Of a stretch of 32,267 bases of DNA, positions 11,385 to 21,460 are shown piece by piece. The stretch is from Oppiella nova (lineage: Eukaryota > Arthropoda > Arachnida > Sarcoptiformes > Oppiidae). Under the pieces are notes generated by a model. It had not been told where the DNA came from. It was given only the letters and a program-made list of their open reading frames with translations, and searched no databases. Each line of letters begins with the position of its first letter. The first letter of the stretch is position 1. The DNA is taken from assembly GCA_905397405.1 (NCBI GenBank), contig CAJPVJ010000207.1:1-32267 (forward strand). The letters are read 5' to 3'. The translations under genes and the position numbers were made by a program.

Positions 11385-11746
11385 GAGTTTAACTACAGTT
11401 CCTGTGACTGAATTATAAAATTTGTAAAGTTTGATAAATTTATTATGTTAAACCTATTAATTAATATACAATAAAATAATTGCATTTGTAATTAAATTTA
11501 ATTGTTATTTTGTATATTTATTCTTGAAATTACTGTAATAACACTTTTGAGATATAAATATTTAAATAAATTTAAATAAAGTCGATGACACCATGTATTC
11601 ATTGATTTACTGTATATTTCCAATTGTGTAGTGTTTGTGAAACCAATGACTCATTCATTGAAAGCATTGTTTGCATCGAAAGAGTCACTCATTTGAAGAC
11701 AATCTTTGCTTTCATTCATTGATTCAGTGCTCAAACGGATCGCCAA
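11385..11746. other. Spacer between genes C and D; H-like promoter duplicate
   Basis: 362 bp. The first half is AT-rich with gene C's AATAAA. From about 11620 onward the sequence is nearly identical to the reverse complement of about 26140-26272 upstream of gene H, including the stretch AAAGAGTCACTCATTTGAAG and the motif GAAGACAATC at 11695-11704. The breakpoint of the duplicated block is therefore visible near 11620, inside CCAATTGT. The D copy lacks the GCG of GCGCCAATTGT present before H. Confidence 0.6.
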
Positions 11747-13674
11747 ATGATGATTGAATCCATGGAATTTCTGACATTACAGCCATTGATGACTAACCTA
11801 TCTCTCAAGAACTCCATACGACTCTTAAGTGTCTTCAGTTATAACGGTGCGGATGTGATATTTGCCACAAATGAAGACAAAGTGTATGGCTTTGGAGATA
11901 ATCTTTGGGGGCGTTTAGGGGTTGGCGTGAATGGGAAGGTATCCCAACCTATGCTTAACCACACGCTTACCGGCAAACGAGTGATGGATGTGTTGTACGG
12001 ANGGTATCCCAACCTATGCTTAACCACACGCTTACCGGCAAACGAGTGATGGATGTGTTGTACGGATACTCCTTCTGTATGGCACTGACCAGAGAGGGAC
12101 AGGTCTTCGGGTGGGGAGAGAATACTTACGGACAGTTGGGTTGCGATATAAACCTCGACTCCAATACACCGAAACTGATCCATGGGTTGAGTGACAAGAA
12201 AGTGAAGGACATATCGTGTGGTAATACCCATACACTTGTGCTGACCCGTGAGGGACGGGTGTATGGGTTCGGTCGCAACGATTGGGACAATTGGGGGACA
12301 ATAGTCTCGTTGACCGCTTGACACCAGTGGCCATACATTTACCACAAGAACTAACGTTTGTTTCGATCTCTTGCGGGAAAAACCATTCGTTAGCCCTCAC
12401 AGACACCGGACGGGTATATTTGTGGGGGTATAGCGGGTTCGGACAGTTGGGTCGACCCATGGATGTGAATATAAGTGGAAGTGTTAAGCCTTTTGTCAAT
12501 AAACCGGAACAACTGATTAGTTTGAATGATGTGATGATAACCAAAGGCCTGTGCGGGACAAACAATACACTCTTACTGTCCAGTGATGGACACATGTATT
12601 CATTCGGTTGCAGTCAGAATGGACAGGTAGGCAACGGTTCCCGAAACCCACAGACAACCCCTGTCCGTATTGGAGGAGATGTGAGATTCAAAGATATTTA
12701 CACTGAATATACGTTTGGAATGGGAATCGGTATGTCTGTCAATGACATCTACTATGTGTGGGGCTATCAGTGCCCGGTGTTAACCACCAGAACTAAAAAA
12801 CCGACATTTGTTTTAACGCCAAAACCCATACCCGAGTCATTGACCACTCATACTATTTATGACATTTACGCCAAATATACCGGTAATTGCAGAACGTTTA
12901 AGACAATAGTCTTCAATACTACCATTAATAATGAGTTAAATGTGAAGAATTTGAATTGCATTGGAAATAGTGGTATGAATTCGAGTCAAATTGACTTTAA
13001 AGATAATAAAACAGTTGATAATAAGAAGACACCGATGTTTGGAAACCATAATTATACTCAAAATAAGAGTCATTTAAAAACTTAATTTTCTTTCATTTCA
13101 GACGACATGACAGACGAAGACTTAATTCCTTTGATTGAGTTCTCAAAGCATTTGTCGAAAGCTTTTAACAATCAATCGGATTATGATTTGGTTTTCAAAT
13201 TCAATGATAAATCTATTTATTGCCATAAATTTATTCTTAACAAACGAAACGAAGAGTTTTACGAGAAATCAATGGATCAGTTGATGAAGAATTTCGATAC
13301 TTACCACCAATCGTCTCATGAGATTTATATCAAACGCTATTCTTATGAGAGTTTTTATGCATTCATAGGATTCCTGTACGGAATTAATCCAGAAATCAAT
13401 TACAGTAACAGAAGTGATGTCTCAAAGTTGGCCAAACATTACGGCGAACCCATTCTTCAGGAAATGTGTGGACAGGGAGTGAGTGAAGAAGTGGTGATAG
13501 AGTTGTCTAATGTCTGTAATCTTTACGAAAAGGCAGTCAATGAAGGTTTGGATGAATTTGGAGAAGAGTTGCGTTTTATTCGCGAAAAATCATTTTCAAG
13601 ACATTTGTGAATCGGATTCATGTCTGATGTCTAAACAGATGTCCAAACGTTTAATGCGATCACTATTTGTTTGA
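11747..13674 (+). pseudogene. Gene D: disrupted RCC1-BTB (RCBTB-like) copy
   Basis: It has the usual RCC1 then BTB then BACK order but several breaks. (1) An N at 12002 sits between exact 64-bp copies (11938-12001 and 12003-12066); omitting 65 bases restores frame, so this is probably an assembly join. (2) Near 12281 one T is missing relative to paralogs (GATTGGG instead of GATTTGGG), shifting frame. (3) The RCC1 frame ends at a stop at 13083-13085: the 5' splice site present in H and I has been deleted, while the acceptor ending at 13101 is intact. (4) Near 13553 one extra A shifts frame in the BACK-like tail. (5) The N-terminus is about seven residues shorter than in paralogs. The BTB exon begins at 13102 and the expected family stop is at 13672-13674. 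AATAAA is at 13780-13785. Two of the lesions could be sequencing errors, but the lost donor site is harder to explain that way. Confidence 0.8.
11938..12066 (+). repeat. 64-bp exact duplication flanking a single N
   Basis: Bases 11938-12001 and 12003-12066 are identical and are separated only by the ambiguous base at 12002. This is the signature of two contig ends that overlap but were joined with a nominal gap. Paralogs (for example the first half of gene I) have the segment once. Confidence 0.93.
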
Positions 13675-14040
13675 ATGAAAATTATTGCTTTCATTCATAT
13701 GATAATACCCAATTGAAAAAATAATTAATTTCTGAGATTTGTATCAAAAATATTGTATTTGCCATAATTTACTAATTATAATAAAGTTAATTATTATGTT
13801 AATTGCAATTATATTTAATTTATTCATATTATCCATCATTTAATCGGTAGAGAAGTCACTGAATGTGAGGACTGGATGTCAGAGGAATACATCGTGTACT
13901 GTATTATCATAATCAATAAATCGTAACATTATTTGTGAACAGTTTTTATTATTATTGCAATTTTCTACCATTTTTGTTGTGTTTTTTGCATCCATTGGAT
14001 CCACTCTTCACAACAAAACTCTTGAGATATCATCCAAACA
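13675..14040. other. Spacer between gene D and the F-box gene
   Basis: 366 bp of AT-rich DNA. It contains the likely poly(A) signal of gene D (13780-13785). The F-box promoter and leader must lie in the second half. I see no TATA box or conserved array motif there, consistent with the F-box gene belonging to another family. Confidence 0.5.
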
Positions 14041-14970
14041 ATGACCGAATCAATCAGTGATAGCAACACTTTCAGCAAAAGGTGTCACGTCTTGAATGAC
14101 GACATCTTAGGCTTAATATTCGCTGAGTTATCAGTGAAACAGTTGTTAAGACTCGAGATGGTTTGTCACCAATTCATGGATTGTGTCTCAAACCAACTCC
14201 AGAGGAAGACTGCGCTGAGTATCGGATACTATAGTAGCAGTCATTCTGGCGATGATATGAGTGAACCATTTGTTCGCAAAGACACCCCTAATGAAGACAA
14301 CAACTATTGTTTTGATTTGATGGCAAACACTGAGATCTTGGACCCAATACTCAGGAAGTTCTCAAACATAAAGTCATTATATTTGTCGACAATTCGCGTC
14401 AATATGAAGACAATGGAAGTGATTGTCAGTCGATGTCCACAATTACAACACATACGGCTCTATGGGATTGGAGTTGATTGCGAAGAGAGACAAGACATTA
14501 GACTCAATGACTGCAACAAATGTGTCTACAATTGTCTGCAATGTTTGACACAATTACCACAACTCAAGAGCTTAGCGGTGGACACAAGAAGATTGAGAAA
14601 TGTTATGATTGATAAACAGTCGAGAGGTCGCAGTCGTGGCAACCAATTAATCGGACCGACACTCTTCGCACAGACACTCAATCTCTTCAGTGATAGTCTC
14701 GATGTCTTACAACTGTTATCCTTCGCTGACGTCCAAGAATTGGCCGACTTTTGTGTGGATTGTATTGCGAGGAGAATGGAGTCCACGAAGTCATTCACAC
14801 TTCGACTCAATCGCCGATTCTGTGAGCGATTTAGCCGTGAATTGGGATTAATGAATGTCTCGATTCCCCACTTCTTCCACATCGAAGCCGTTGATTATCC
14901 TTCGGGTCCACACGTTCTCCCCATTCCTCTACCGTTGTGTCAATCATTTGCGGATCAATCCATTGGCTGA
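14041..14970 (+). CDS. F-box protein
   Basis: A single-exon frame of 309 residues starting MTESISDSN. An F-box-like motif occupies about residues 15-60 (VLNDDILGLIFAELSVKQLL then RLEMVCHQFMDCV), with the typical LxDDxLxxIFxxL and RLxxVCxxF spacing. Residues 95-145 resemble divergent leucine-rich repeats (IKSLYLSTIRVNMKTMEVIV, CPQLQHIRLYGI). By family, F-box proteins link substrates to SKP1-CUL1 (SCF) ubiquitin ligases. The C-terminus ends shortly after the LRR-like part and could be truncated relative to longer arthropod F-box proteins. AATAAA occurs at 15142-15147 and 15222-15227. It shares no sequence with the RCC1-BTB genes around it, so it looks like an insertion between D and E. Substrate unknown. 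Confidence 0.82.
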   Translation: MTESISDSNTFSKRCHVLNDDILGLIFAELSVKQLLRLEMVCHQFMDCVSNQLQRKTALSIGYYSSSHSGDDMSEPFVRKDTPNEDNNYCFDLMANTEILDPILRKFSNIKSLYLSTIRVNMKTMEVIVSRCPQLQHIRLYGIGVDCEERQDIRLNDCNKCVYNCLQCLTQLPQLKSLAVDTRRLRNVMIDKQSRGRSRGNQLIGPTLFAQTLNLFSDSLDVLQLLSFADVQELADFCVDCIARRMESTKSFTLRLNRRFCERFSRELGLMNVSIPHFFHIEAVDYPSGPHVLPIPLPLCQSFADQSIG

Positions 14971-15567
14971 TTGTTTAAGACATTAATCATACCGTAATCT
15001 CATTCTTAAGGATTTAGTATTTGATCCCATTTTCTGTTTTAATATTACTATTGATTTGTTTTTACGAATTCATTGCTATTTATGGCAACAAAACCTATTT
15101 TTGTATTCATTTTGTGTTTTAATTGCTTTTAATGTTTGATTAATAAATGAAATTAACATTATTTGTCAAATGTTTGTTCAATTAAAACTTGTGTTAAAAA
15201 TACATTCAAATAAATTGTGACAATAAAGACAGGTTTTATTGAAAGCTTTTATTAGGGAAACGCATTACAATTGCATAGAGGGGTGGGAAAAGGGGTCATA
15301 AAATTGCTATTTTGAGTGCCGTAATTGAATTGTGGTTCATGTTTACGGAAATCATCAAAACGATTGTCAAACTGTGTTATCAATGAATGGATGAGTAATA
15401 AGAATTGATGAGAATTAAACAAAAAGTTATTATGTTTTGAGATATCAAACCAAATATTGAACAAATAATGACAAAACATGGATATCATAAAAGCCATTAA
15501 TCTATTGATTTATAAGTCAACTGAAGGAATGACTGAGAGAACAACCTCATAACAAAAGGGTGAGACG

Positions 15568-15771
15568 GGTGCGGGTCTATTGACCTAAAAACCAATTGAC
15601 CTAAACTTAAATAACTTAATGACCAGTAGGTAAATATACCTGATGACCAGTGTAAAATATTCCCCTTGACCTAACCTAACCTTACCTATCCTTACAATGG
15701 TCAAAAGTCTATTGGTCATTAAGTTATTTAAGTTTAGGTCAATTGGTTTTTAGGTCAATTTGCCAGTTCCC
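15568..15771. mobile_element. MITE with 46-bp perfect terminal inverted repeats and 10-bp TSD
   Basis: Bases 15580-15625 are the exact reverse complement of 15713-15758 (46 bp). The flanking decamer GGGTGAGACG occurs at 15558-15567 and 15772-15781 and looks like a target-site duplication. The 204-bp element has no ORF. Its loop contains two CCTAA units near 15670. Long TIRs with a 9-11-bp TSD suggest a Mutator-like (MULE) non-autonomous element; superfamily is inferred from TSD length only. Confidence 0.75.
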
Positions 15772-15966
15772 GGGTGAGACGCATTCTGGTCGACCTCCAC
15801 GTGGTTGTCTTGTGTAATGCTAATTGACCAGAAAATTGTTTTAATTTATGAATTTTACCATATTTTAACTTTCCGCGCAATTTCCTATATTCCAGGAATA
15901 TTGTCAAAAAATATTAGATTATCGATTCCTTATTTTCTACATTCAAATCTCTAATTGACCATAAGT

Positions 15967-16162
15967 AGTTATCAGCTAGAAGTGTCTGATATACCTTTCA
16001 CAAATATAGTTACATTTGTTTGGTCGTTTATAGGTTAAAAAGTGCATGTTATTTTAAAATATGGTTTACTACAGGCTTAATGACAAACGATTAGCCCATA
16101 AACGACCAAACAAATGTAACTATATTTGTGAAAGGTATATCGGACACTTCTAGCTCATAACT
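15967..16162. mobile_element. MITE with about 71-bp terminal inverted repeats and 10-bp TSD
   Basis: 15967-16037 and the reverse complement of 16092-16162 match at 67 of 71 positions. The decamer GACCATAAGT flanks the element directly on both sides (15957-15966 and 16163-16172), a perfect target-site duplication. The element is 196 bp with a short loop and no coding capacity. TSD length and long TIRs suggest a Mutator-like non-autonomous element, distinct in sequence from the one at 15568-15771. Confidence 0.85.
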
Positions 16163-16819
16163 GACCATAAGTGCTGTATTTCCATTCTCAAAGTTGTGTG
16201 TATACCGTAATACTGTATCATACGCGCTGTATATGAGGAGTATCTGTCATTTTATTCAATTATTTTGGGTAATTATTAACTATGATCATCATGGTTTAAG
16301 TTAATTCAATAATATCACCTTGTAAGAGAATATGAATAACTTTTATAATAAACATAATTCAATATCAAACATCATCACAATCTAGTTTATATTTTATTTT
16401 TAATCCTTTTATTAAAACTTTTACAATATAACACATAATGTATCATATCTACAAGTTCATTTTTATGATCATTTAAAATAGTGTATTTTCTAAATTGTAA
16501 TTAATTAACCTTGATTAATTGGTTAAGAATTTAATTGCTTACTTAATCTCATGTCTATTAATTTTAAGGTATGATTCAAATACAAAATTATTTTCTATAG
16601 AAATAAAGTGCAAAAACTGTAATAAGATAACAGTATTTATGAATGACTCGTGTGTCAGTCAGTGATGAATGAAAAGTTCAGACGATTTGTGGCATTGAGT
16701 TGACTGTGAGTGCACTGAATGTGTGAACGCTTTGATTGGCTGTCGAGACACAAGTCATTCAAACATCCATTTCATCACTCGTTTCATCTTCACATCACTT
16801 CATTGAGTCCATTGAGTCC

Positions 16820-18955
16820 ATGGCAGCGATGGTCACTCCGGACATGGAGGCAGACATGAGTGGCAAACCACGCGTCGAGTCTCCGGACGCACTCTTCGTG
16901 ATCAAAGGGTTCCCAATCCTGAAGCCAGTGATGACGAGTCCGGCGCTGAAGAAGTCGTTGCGTCTGTTGTGTGTCTTCGGCTACAACGGGACGGAAGTGT
17001 TGTATCAGACGGTCGACGACGAGGTGTACGGCGTGGGGAACAACCGGTTCGGGTGTCTGGGCGTTGGGGTCGACGGTGTGGTCACTGAACCCAAACTGAA
17101 CGCAACGCTCAGCGGCCGCCGAGTGGTCGACATCTACAACGGCTTCGGACACTGTCTGGCGCTCACCGCCGATGGCCGGGTGTGGGGTTGGGGTGAGAAT
17201 GACTTTGGCCAGTGCGGGGTCGGCCACTACCGCAACACCAATACGCCGGCGCCCGTCGCACGACTGGCCAACTCGCGAGTGGTGCGCCTGAGTTGCGGCA
17301 ATCGGCACACAATGGCGCTGACCATCGATGGCCACGTCTACGCCTGGGGTCGCAATACGTTCGGCCAGTGCGGCGACAACACCGTGTGCTGGAGGGCCGG
17401 ACCCGTGCGGGTGGACATCGGTGTGCCGGTGGTGTCGATGTCGTGCGGCAAATGCCACTCAATAGCGCTGTCGTGTGCGGGCGTGCCGTACGTGTGGGGT
17501 CTCAACGACTTCGGACAGTTGGGTCGCCATCGCGAGCGAGACCTCCACCCGGATAAGGACCGCGCGTTCGCCCCCAAGCCGTCACCCATTCACGGCTTTG
17601 ACGGCATTCGTGTGGTTAAAGCCCTGTGCGGTCCGAACCACACGTTTCTCTTGACAGACAAGGGATGCCTCTATGGGTTCGGTCTGAACGAGACGGGACA
17701 GGTAGGGAACAGGAGTTTCAGCAACCAGTGGACACCCGTCCGCATCGATAAGAACATTAAGTTCCGGGATGTTGTCGTCAATTACGACAATAACCTGTCG
17801 ATCGCCATCTCATGCGCCGGACGTATCTATTGCTGGGGTTTCAAGAGGTTGTGCTCACCCGTCAAGATGTCTGAGTCGGTGTCCAACTACACAATCTTCG
17901 ACGTCTACGCCAAGTATTCCGGCATTAATAAGACATACGAGTCCATCATTTTTAGCCAATCAGTCAATGACTCCAAGAATCAGAAGACTAAAGAGAACAC
18001 GACATCCATCGCAACCACTAATGGTATCACTTTTGGATCAAATTGTTTGCCATCTAATAGCGGAAGACATGGTAACTCTTCGGCCGATTCAGGCTTTTAT
18101 AACTCGGATGAGGGATGCGATCAGTCGTCGATCCACTCGAGCCATCCGTCGACTGCGAGCCCACAGACCACTCAACAGACTGTCAATCCCTTGAAGCGAG
18201 TGAATGGTTGTCCGGCGCCTAAGAATGGCGCTCAGAGTCGACGCAAATACCGGAACCGAAAGCCAAAACAATCGAAAGCACCGGCAGTTCCCGCGAGTCC
18301 TGTGAGTCCTATTAGCGGTCATATGAATCCGACACAACCGTCGAGTCCTAGCACTTCGTCGCCGTACAGGACTGTCACCAAAACGGGATACGACATGACT
18401 GTAAGGACGAGACCACAGCCCCTCCAACCGACCGAAACTCAAGTGTTTGACCGCAAGTGTGACACTGATTACGACCTGAGGCTGGCGTTCGCCGACAAAT
18501 CCATATATTGTCACAAATCCTTTCTAAAGCACCGAAACGCCAAGTTTTGGGCCAATTGTGAGACCCATTTGTTGCAAAGCCAGGGGTGCGCCCAATTGGG
18601 TGTCATTTACATCAAGACCTACACCTTCGAGGCGTTCAACACATTCATCGCCTACTTGTATGGCATTCAGCCGGTGATCAACTGTCAGACGTACGCCCAG
18701 TTGGCGAAGTTGGCCGCCCTGTTCGACGAGCCCCCTCTCGCCCACTACTGCCGCCAATGTCTGCCCCGACTGCTGACGTTGGCCACCATCTGCGCCCTCT
18801 ATAAGAGTTCCATTGACTACGGGGTCACCGAACTGGAGCGGGAGTGCGTGGAGTTCGCCGCCAGTAATTCGGTGATAATGTCGTCGTATCCGCAGTTCCT
18901 GGCGATGACGGGACAGATGTATAGACGACTCCTGGACGCCACGCTCAGCATCTGA
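16820..18955 (+). CDS. Gene E: RCC1-BTB protein with a long basic low-complexity linker
   Basis: An intact single exon of 711 residues from the first ATG (MAAMVTPDMEADM). The frame is open back to 16736 but without an ATG. RCC1 repeats fill about residues 30-370, with blocks such as CGNRHTMALTIDGHVYAWGR. Residues 390-545 form a Ser/Thr/Pro/Gln-rich linker, longer than in paralogs, with a basic patch (SRRKYRNRKPKQSK) that could be a nuclear localisation signal. The BTB domain (core DLRLAFADKSIYCHKSFLKH) lies near 540-640, followed by a BACK-like tail. Coding sequence is clearly more GC-rich than genes A-D. The tail lacks the EEVVIDLSN block of other members. By homology it is a candidate CUL3 adaptor. 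AATAAA is at 19287-19292. Confidence 0.92.
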   Translation: MAAMVTPDMEADMSGKPRVESPDALFVIKGFPILKPVMTSPALKKSLRLLCVFGYNGTEVLYQTVDDEVYGVGNNRFGCLGVGVDGVVTEPKLNATLSGRRVVDIYNGFGHCLALTADGRVWGWGENDFGQCGVGHYRNTNTPAPVARLANSRVVRLSCGNRHTMALTIDGHVYAWGRNTFGQCGDNTVCWRAGPVRVDIGVPVVSMSCGKCHSIALSCAGVPYVWGLNDFGQLGRHRERDLHPDKDRAFAPKPSPIHGFDGIRVVKALCGPNHTFLLTDKGCLYGFGLNETGQVGNRSFSNQWTPVRIDKNIKFRDVVVNYDNNLSIAISCAGRIYCWGFKRLCSPVKMSESVSNYTIFDVYAKYSGINKTYESIIFSQSVNDSKNQKTKENTTSIATTNGITFGSNCLPSNSGRHGNSSADSGFYNSDEGCDQSSIHSSHPSTASPQTTQQTVNPLKRVNGCPAPKNGAQSRRKYRNRKPKQSKAPAVPASPVSPISGHMNPTQPSSPSTSSPYRTVTKTGYDMTVRTRPQPLQPTETQVFDRKCDTDYDLRLAFADKSIYCHKSFLKHRNAKFWANCETHLLQSQGCAQLGVIYIKTYTFEAFNTFIAYLYGIQPVINCQTYAQLAKLAALFDEPPLAHYCRQCLPRLLTLATICALYKSSIDYGVTELERECVEFAASNSVIMSSYPQFLAMTGQMYRRLLDATLSI

Positions 18956-19582
18956 TCCCTTCATTCATATAACAATCACTGCAGACAAACATTAAGCGAA
19001 TCTGATGTCCAAAATGTCCAAAAGATGACATTTGTATTGAACGGCTCTTTATTCCTTGTTTTTCCCATTATTTTTCAAAACTTTTGTTTTTTCAAAAGCT
19101 CGAGGACTACTGTACCGTATGTTTGTCTATATTCCTCACTTTCGGCTCAATATTTGAGTTCAAAACACGTTTTTTAATTTGTTCTTAAAATTCTCGGCAT
19201 TTTTTCTTATGATTTCATGTGTTTATGCATTTCTCTCTCAATTTTCATGTGTTTATGTATTTATAATATTTGTTTATTAAAATGTTAATAAATGTTTTTC
19301 AAATCAAAAATGGATTTTATTTTTAATTACAAGTAACGTACAAAGGGTTTGAATTAAAATTCATATTTTAAAAATTATCAGTAATTATAAGTAATTTTCT
19401 ATTACAGTAATTATGGTATACTGATTAACTATAACAATCAATGGTAACTTAATTTTATTTCATGTATTCAAGTGATATATTAATTAACACTAATTCATTC
19501 ATTCATTTACGGTATATATTAGATATGTTTTAATTTGAGTAATTTGTAGTATAGTCTATTGTACCGGTAATATATTTATCAA
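18956..19582. other. Convergent 3' spacer between genes E and F
   Basis: 627 bp where the two halves of the array meet tail to tail. It contains gene E's AATAAA (19287-19292), a TTTATT at 19454-19459 that reads as AATAAA for gene F on the - strand, and overlapping TACTGTA/TACCGTA heptamers at 19108-19119. No gene seen. Confidence 0.6.
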
Positions 19583-21460
19583 TTATTTGTAGACTTCAAG
19601 CATAAAGCGTTTGGAGAGGTATTGAGGCAATGAGTGAAATGTATCCGATTTAATGATTTCAATCAAATTGTTTGAATTCAATGCGAATTCAATGCAACGC
19701 TTTTCCAAATCAAACAAATCATCCTTAACTGCCTTTTCATAGAGACTGCAAAAGTTGGACAAATCAATGGTCACCTCATCTGCCGATGCCTGTCCTCCCA
19801 CTTCCTCCTCCTCTACCACTGCGTCGCCGCACATCTCCAGAAGTACGGGTTCGCCATAGAGTGCGGCCAACTTCGTGACATCGCTTTTGTTACTACCATT
19901 GATGTCGGGTTGCAGTCCATACAAGAACTGTATGAACGCATAGTATGCCTCATATGAATGGCTTTTGATGCGAATCAACGCATTGTCCATAACATTGGAA
20001 TTGTTAAACAAATAGTTGTCACAAATATCCCAAAACTTCTTGTTTCTGATCCGAAGTATAGTTTTGTGACAATAAATCATTTCGTGTTCAAAGAGAAACA
20101 CTAAATCATAATTCGACCGATTGTTGAAAGCATAGGATAAGTGGCGGTTAAACACATCCATAGGACTCATGTCGAGGGACCTGTTGCTGGCCATCATTGA
20201 GCTATTGAATGGATTGGTTGTTGAATCGCTTTCGTGTCCGGAATCGTTGCCATCTGTGGCGCCATTGTATGGATTCAAGTGGTTATTTCGAGCGACACTG
20301 CAATGTTTGGGGACATTGCCATTGACCTCCTGATTGCCATTGACCTCCTCATTGAAGACAATAGTCTTATACGTGCGAAAACTACCCGAATATTTGACAT
20401 AAGCATCAAATATGGAGTACTCCGGGGGCTGTATGTCTGCCACAGAAGGTCTCATAATCTTGCGGTTATAATAAGGATAACCCCAGACATAGAACTTATC
20501 GTTAGTGCCGACAGCGATGACCAGATTGTTGTCATAAGTGGTGACAATGTCTTTGAGTTTGCCTTTGCCTGAGTTGATCAGTACAGGCGCCCACTGTGTG
20601 TCGAGTGTGCCGTTGCCTATCTGTCCCCAATCATTGTGTCCACAGGCGTACAGAAGTCCATCGACGGTAAGAAACATTGTAGTGTTTGGCCCGCAAACGG
20701 CTCTCTTCATGACAGTCGACTCAAAGCCACGAATCAGTTCCGGACGGTTAGAGAGGGCGCGCTCTTTGCCGAGCCTGAGGTCGTTGTCTCGATGGCGACC
20801 CAACTGTCCGAAGTCGTTGAGTCCCCACACGTATAGGATTCCCGACTCCGTGACCGCCAATGAGTGACATTTGCCACAAGATATGGACGCAATCTTCTCG
20901 TTGCAGACGTGCACTCTTGTGGGCGACACTCGCCAGCAATAGGTCTGATCCCCGACCGCACCAAACGTATTGCGTCCCCAACCGAACAACAGGCCATCGG
21001 TGGTCAGCGCCAGTGTGTGTCGATTACCACAAGCGATGTCCGCCACCCGTGACAGCGTTGTGATGAGTGTGGGCGTGGATGTGGTGTCAAAAGTGCCCAG
21101 ACCCAACTGGCCGAAGTCGTTCTCACCCCACGCGTACACCTGTCCACTGGGGGTCAGCGCCAGACAGTGACCGAACCCGTAGAAGACATTCACCACGTGT
21201 TTGCCGGTCAGCGCCGGACTCAGTGTGGGCTCCGGTATGTGCTTCTCGTCGCTGCAGACACCGAGACATCCGTACCGATTGTCTCCGTAGCCGTAGTACT
21301 GGTCATCGGTGGTCACGTATATCACGGCTGAACCCCTTTCGCCGAATATCGCCAGAAGCCGAAGCGATGTCTTCGCCAATGGATTAGTCATCACTGGCTT
21401 CAAGACTTTCAATGCGTTGACAACTTTGAGGTCATCGATGGACGCGATGTTTGTCTGCAT
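19583..21460 (-). CDS. Gene F: RCC1 and BTB domain protein (RCBTB-like), intact
   Basis: A single exon of 625 residues, starting with an ATG at 21460 (MQTNIASIDDLKVVNAL). RCC1 repeats cover about residues 30-340, with blocks such as GQVYAWGENDFGQLGLG. The linker (370-430) contains two tandem copies of a QEVNGN-type hexapeptide. The BTB domain (core DLVFLFEHEMIYCHKTILRI) lies near 435-540. The BACK-like tail holds an acidic insert (VVEEEEVGG) before the conserved VTIDLSNFCSLYEKAV. Codon use is GC-rich like gene E, its closest relative by layout (both keep RYGCLGV/RFGCLGV and CWR at matching blades). Candidate CUL3 adaptor by homology. Confidence 0.92.
   Translation of the reverse strand: MQTNIASIDDLKVVNALKVLKPVMTNPLAKTSLRLLAIFGERGSAVIYVTTDDQYYGYGDNRYGCLGVCSDEKHIPEPTLSPALTGKHVVNVFYGFGHCLALTPSGQVYAWGENDFGQLGLGTFDTTSTPTLITTLSRVADIACGNRHTLALTTDGLLFGWGRNTFGAVGDQTYCWRVSPTRVHVCNEKIASISCGKCHSLAVTESGILYVWGLNDFGQLGRHRDNDLRLGKERALSNRPELIRGFESTVMKRAVCGPNTTMFLTVDGLLYACGHNDWGQIGNGTLDTQWAPVLINSGKGKLKDIVTTYDNNLVIAVGTNDKFYVWGYPYYNRKIMRPSVADIQPPEYSIFDAYVKYSGSFRTYKTIVFNEEVNGNQEVNGNVPKHCSVARNNHLNPYNGATDGNDSGHESDSTTNPFNSSMMASNRSLDMSPMDVFNRHLSYAFNNRSNYDLVFLFEHEMIYCHKTILRIRNKKFWDICDNYLFNNSNVMDNALIRIKSHSYEAYYAFIQFLYGLQPDINGSNKSDVTKLAALYGEPVLLEMCGDAVVEEEEVGGQASADEVTIDLSNFCSLYEKAVKDDLFDLEKRCIEFALNSNNLIEIIKSDTFHSLPQYLSKRFMLEVYK

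Larger units (their letters stand above)
14971..16819. other. Non-coding spacer with two MITEs, upstream of gene E
   Basis: About 1.85 kb without a credible coding frame. It holds the F-box 3' end, two short inverted-repeat elements (15568-15771 and 15967-16162), TACCGTA and TACTGTA heptamers (14990, 16203, 16211), and the gene E leader. The leader is open in frame with gene E from a TTG at 16736, but the first in-frame ATG is at 16820. Confidence 0.6.

Noticed and set aside
16790-17458. 222-codon open frame on the - strand opposite gene E
   Set aside because: It mirrors the GC-rich, His/Arg-rich antisense of RCC1 repeats; the + frame has clear domain structure and the antisense has none.
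20864-21387. Short + strand frames opposite gene F
   Set aside because: Shadows of the RCC1 repeats of gene F; no independent start context or domains.
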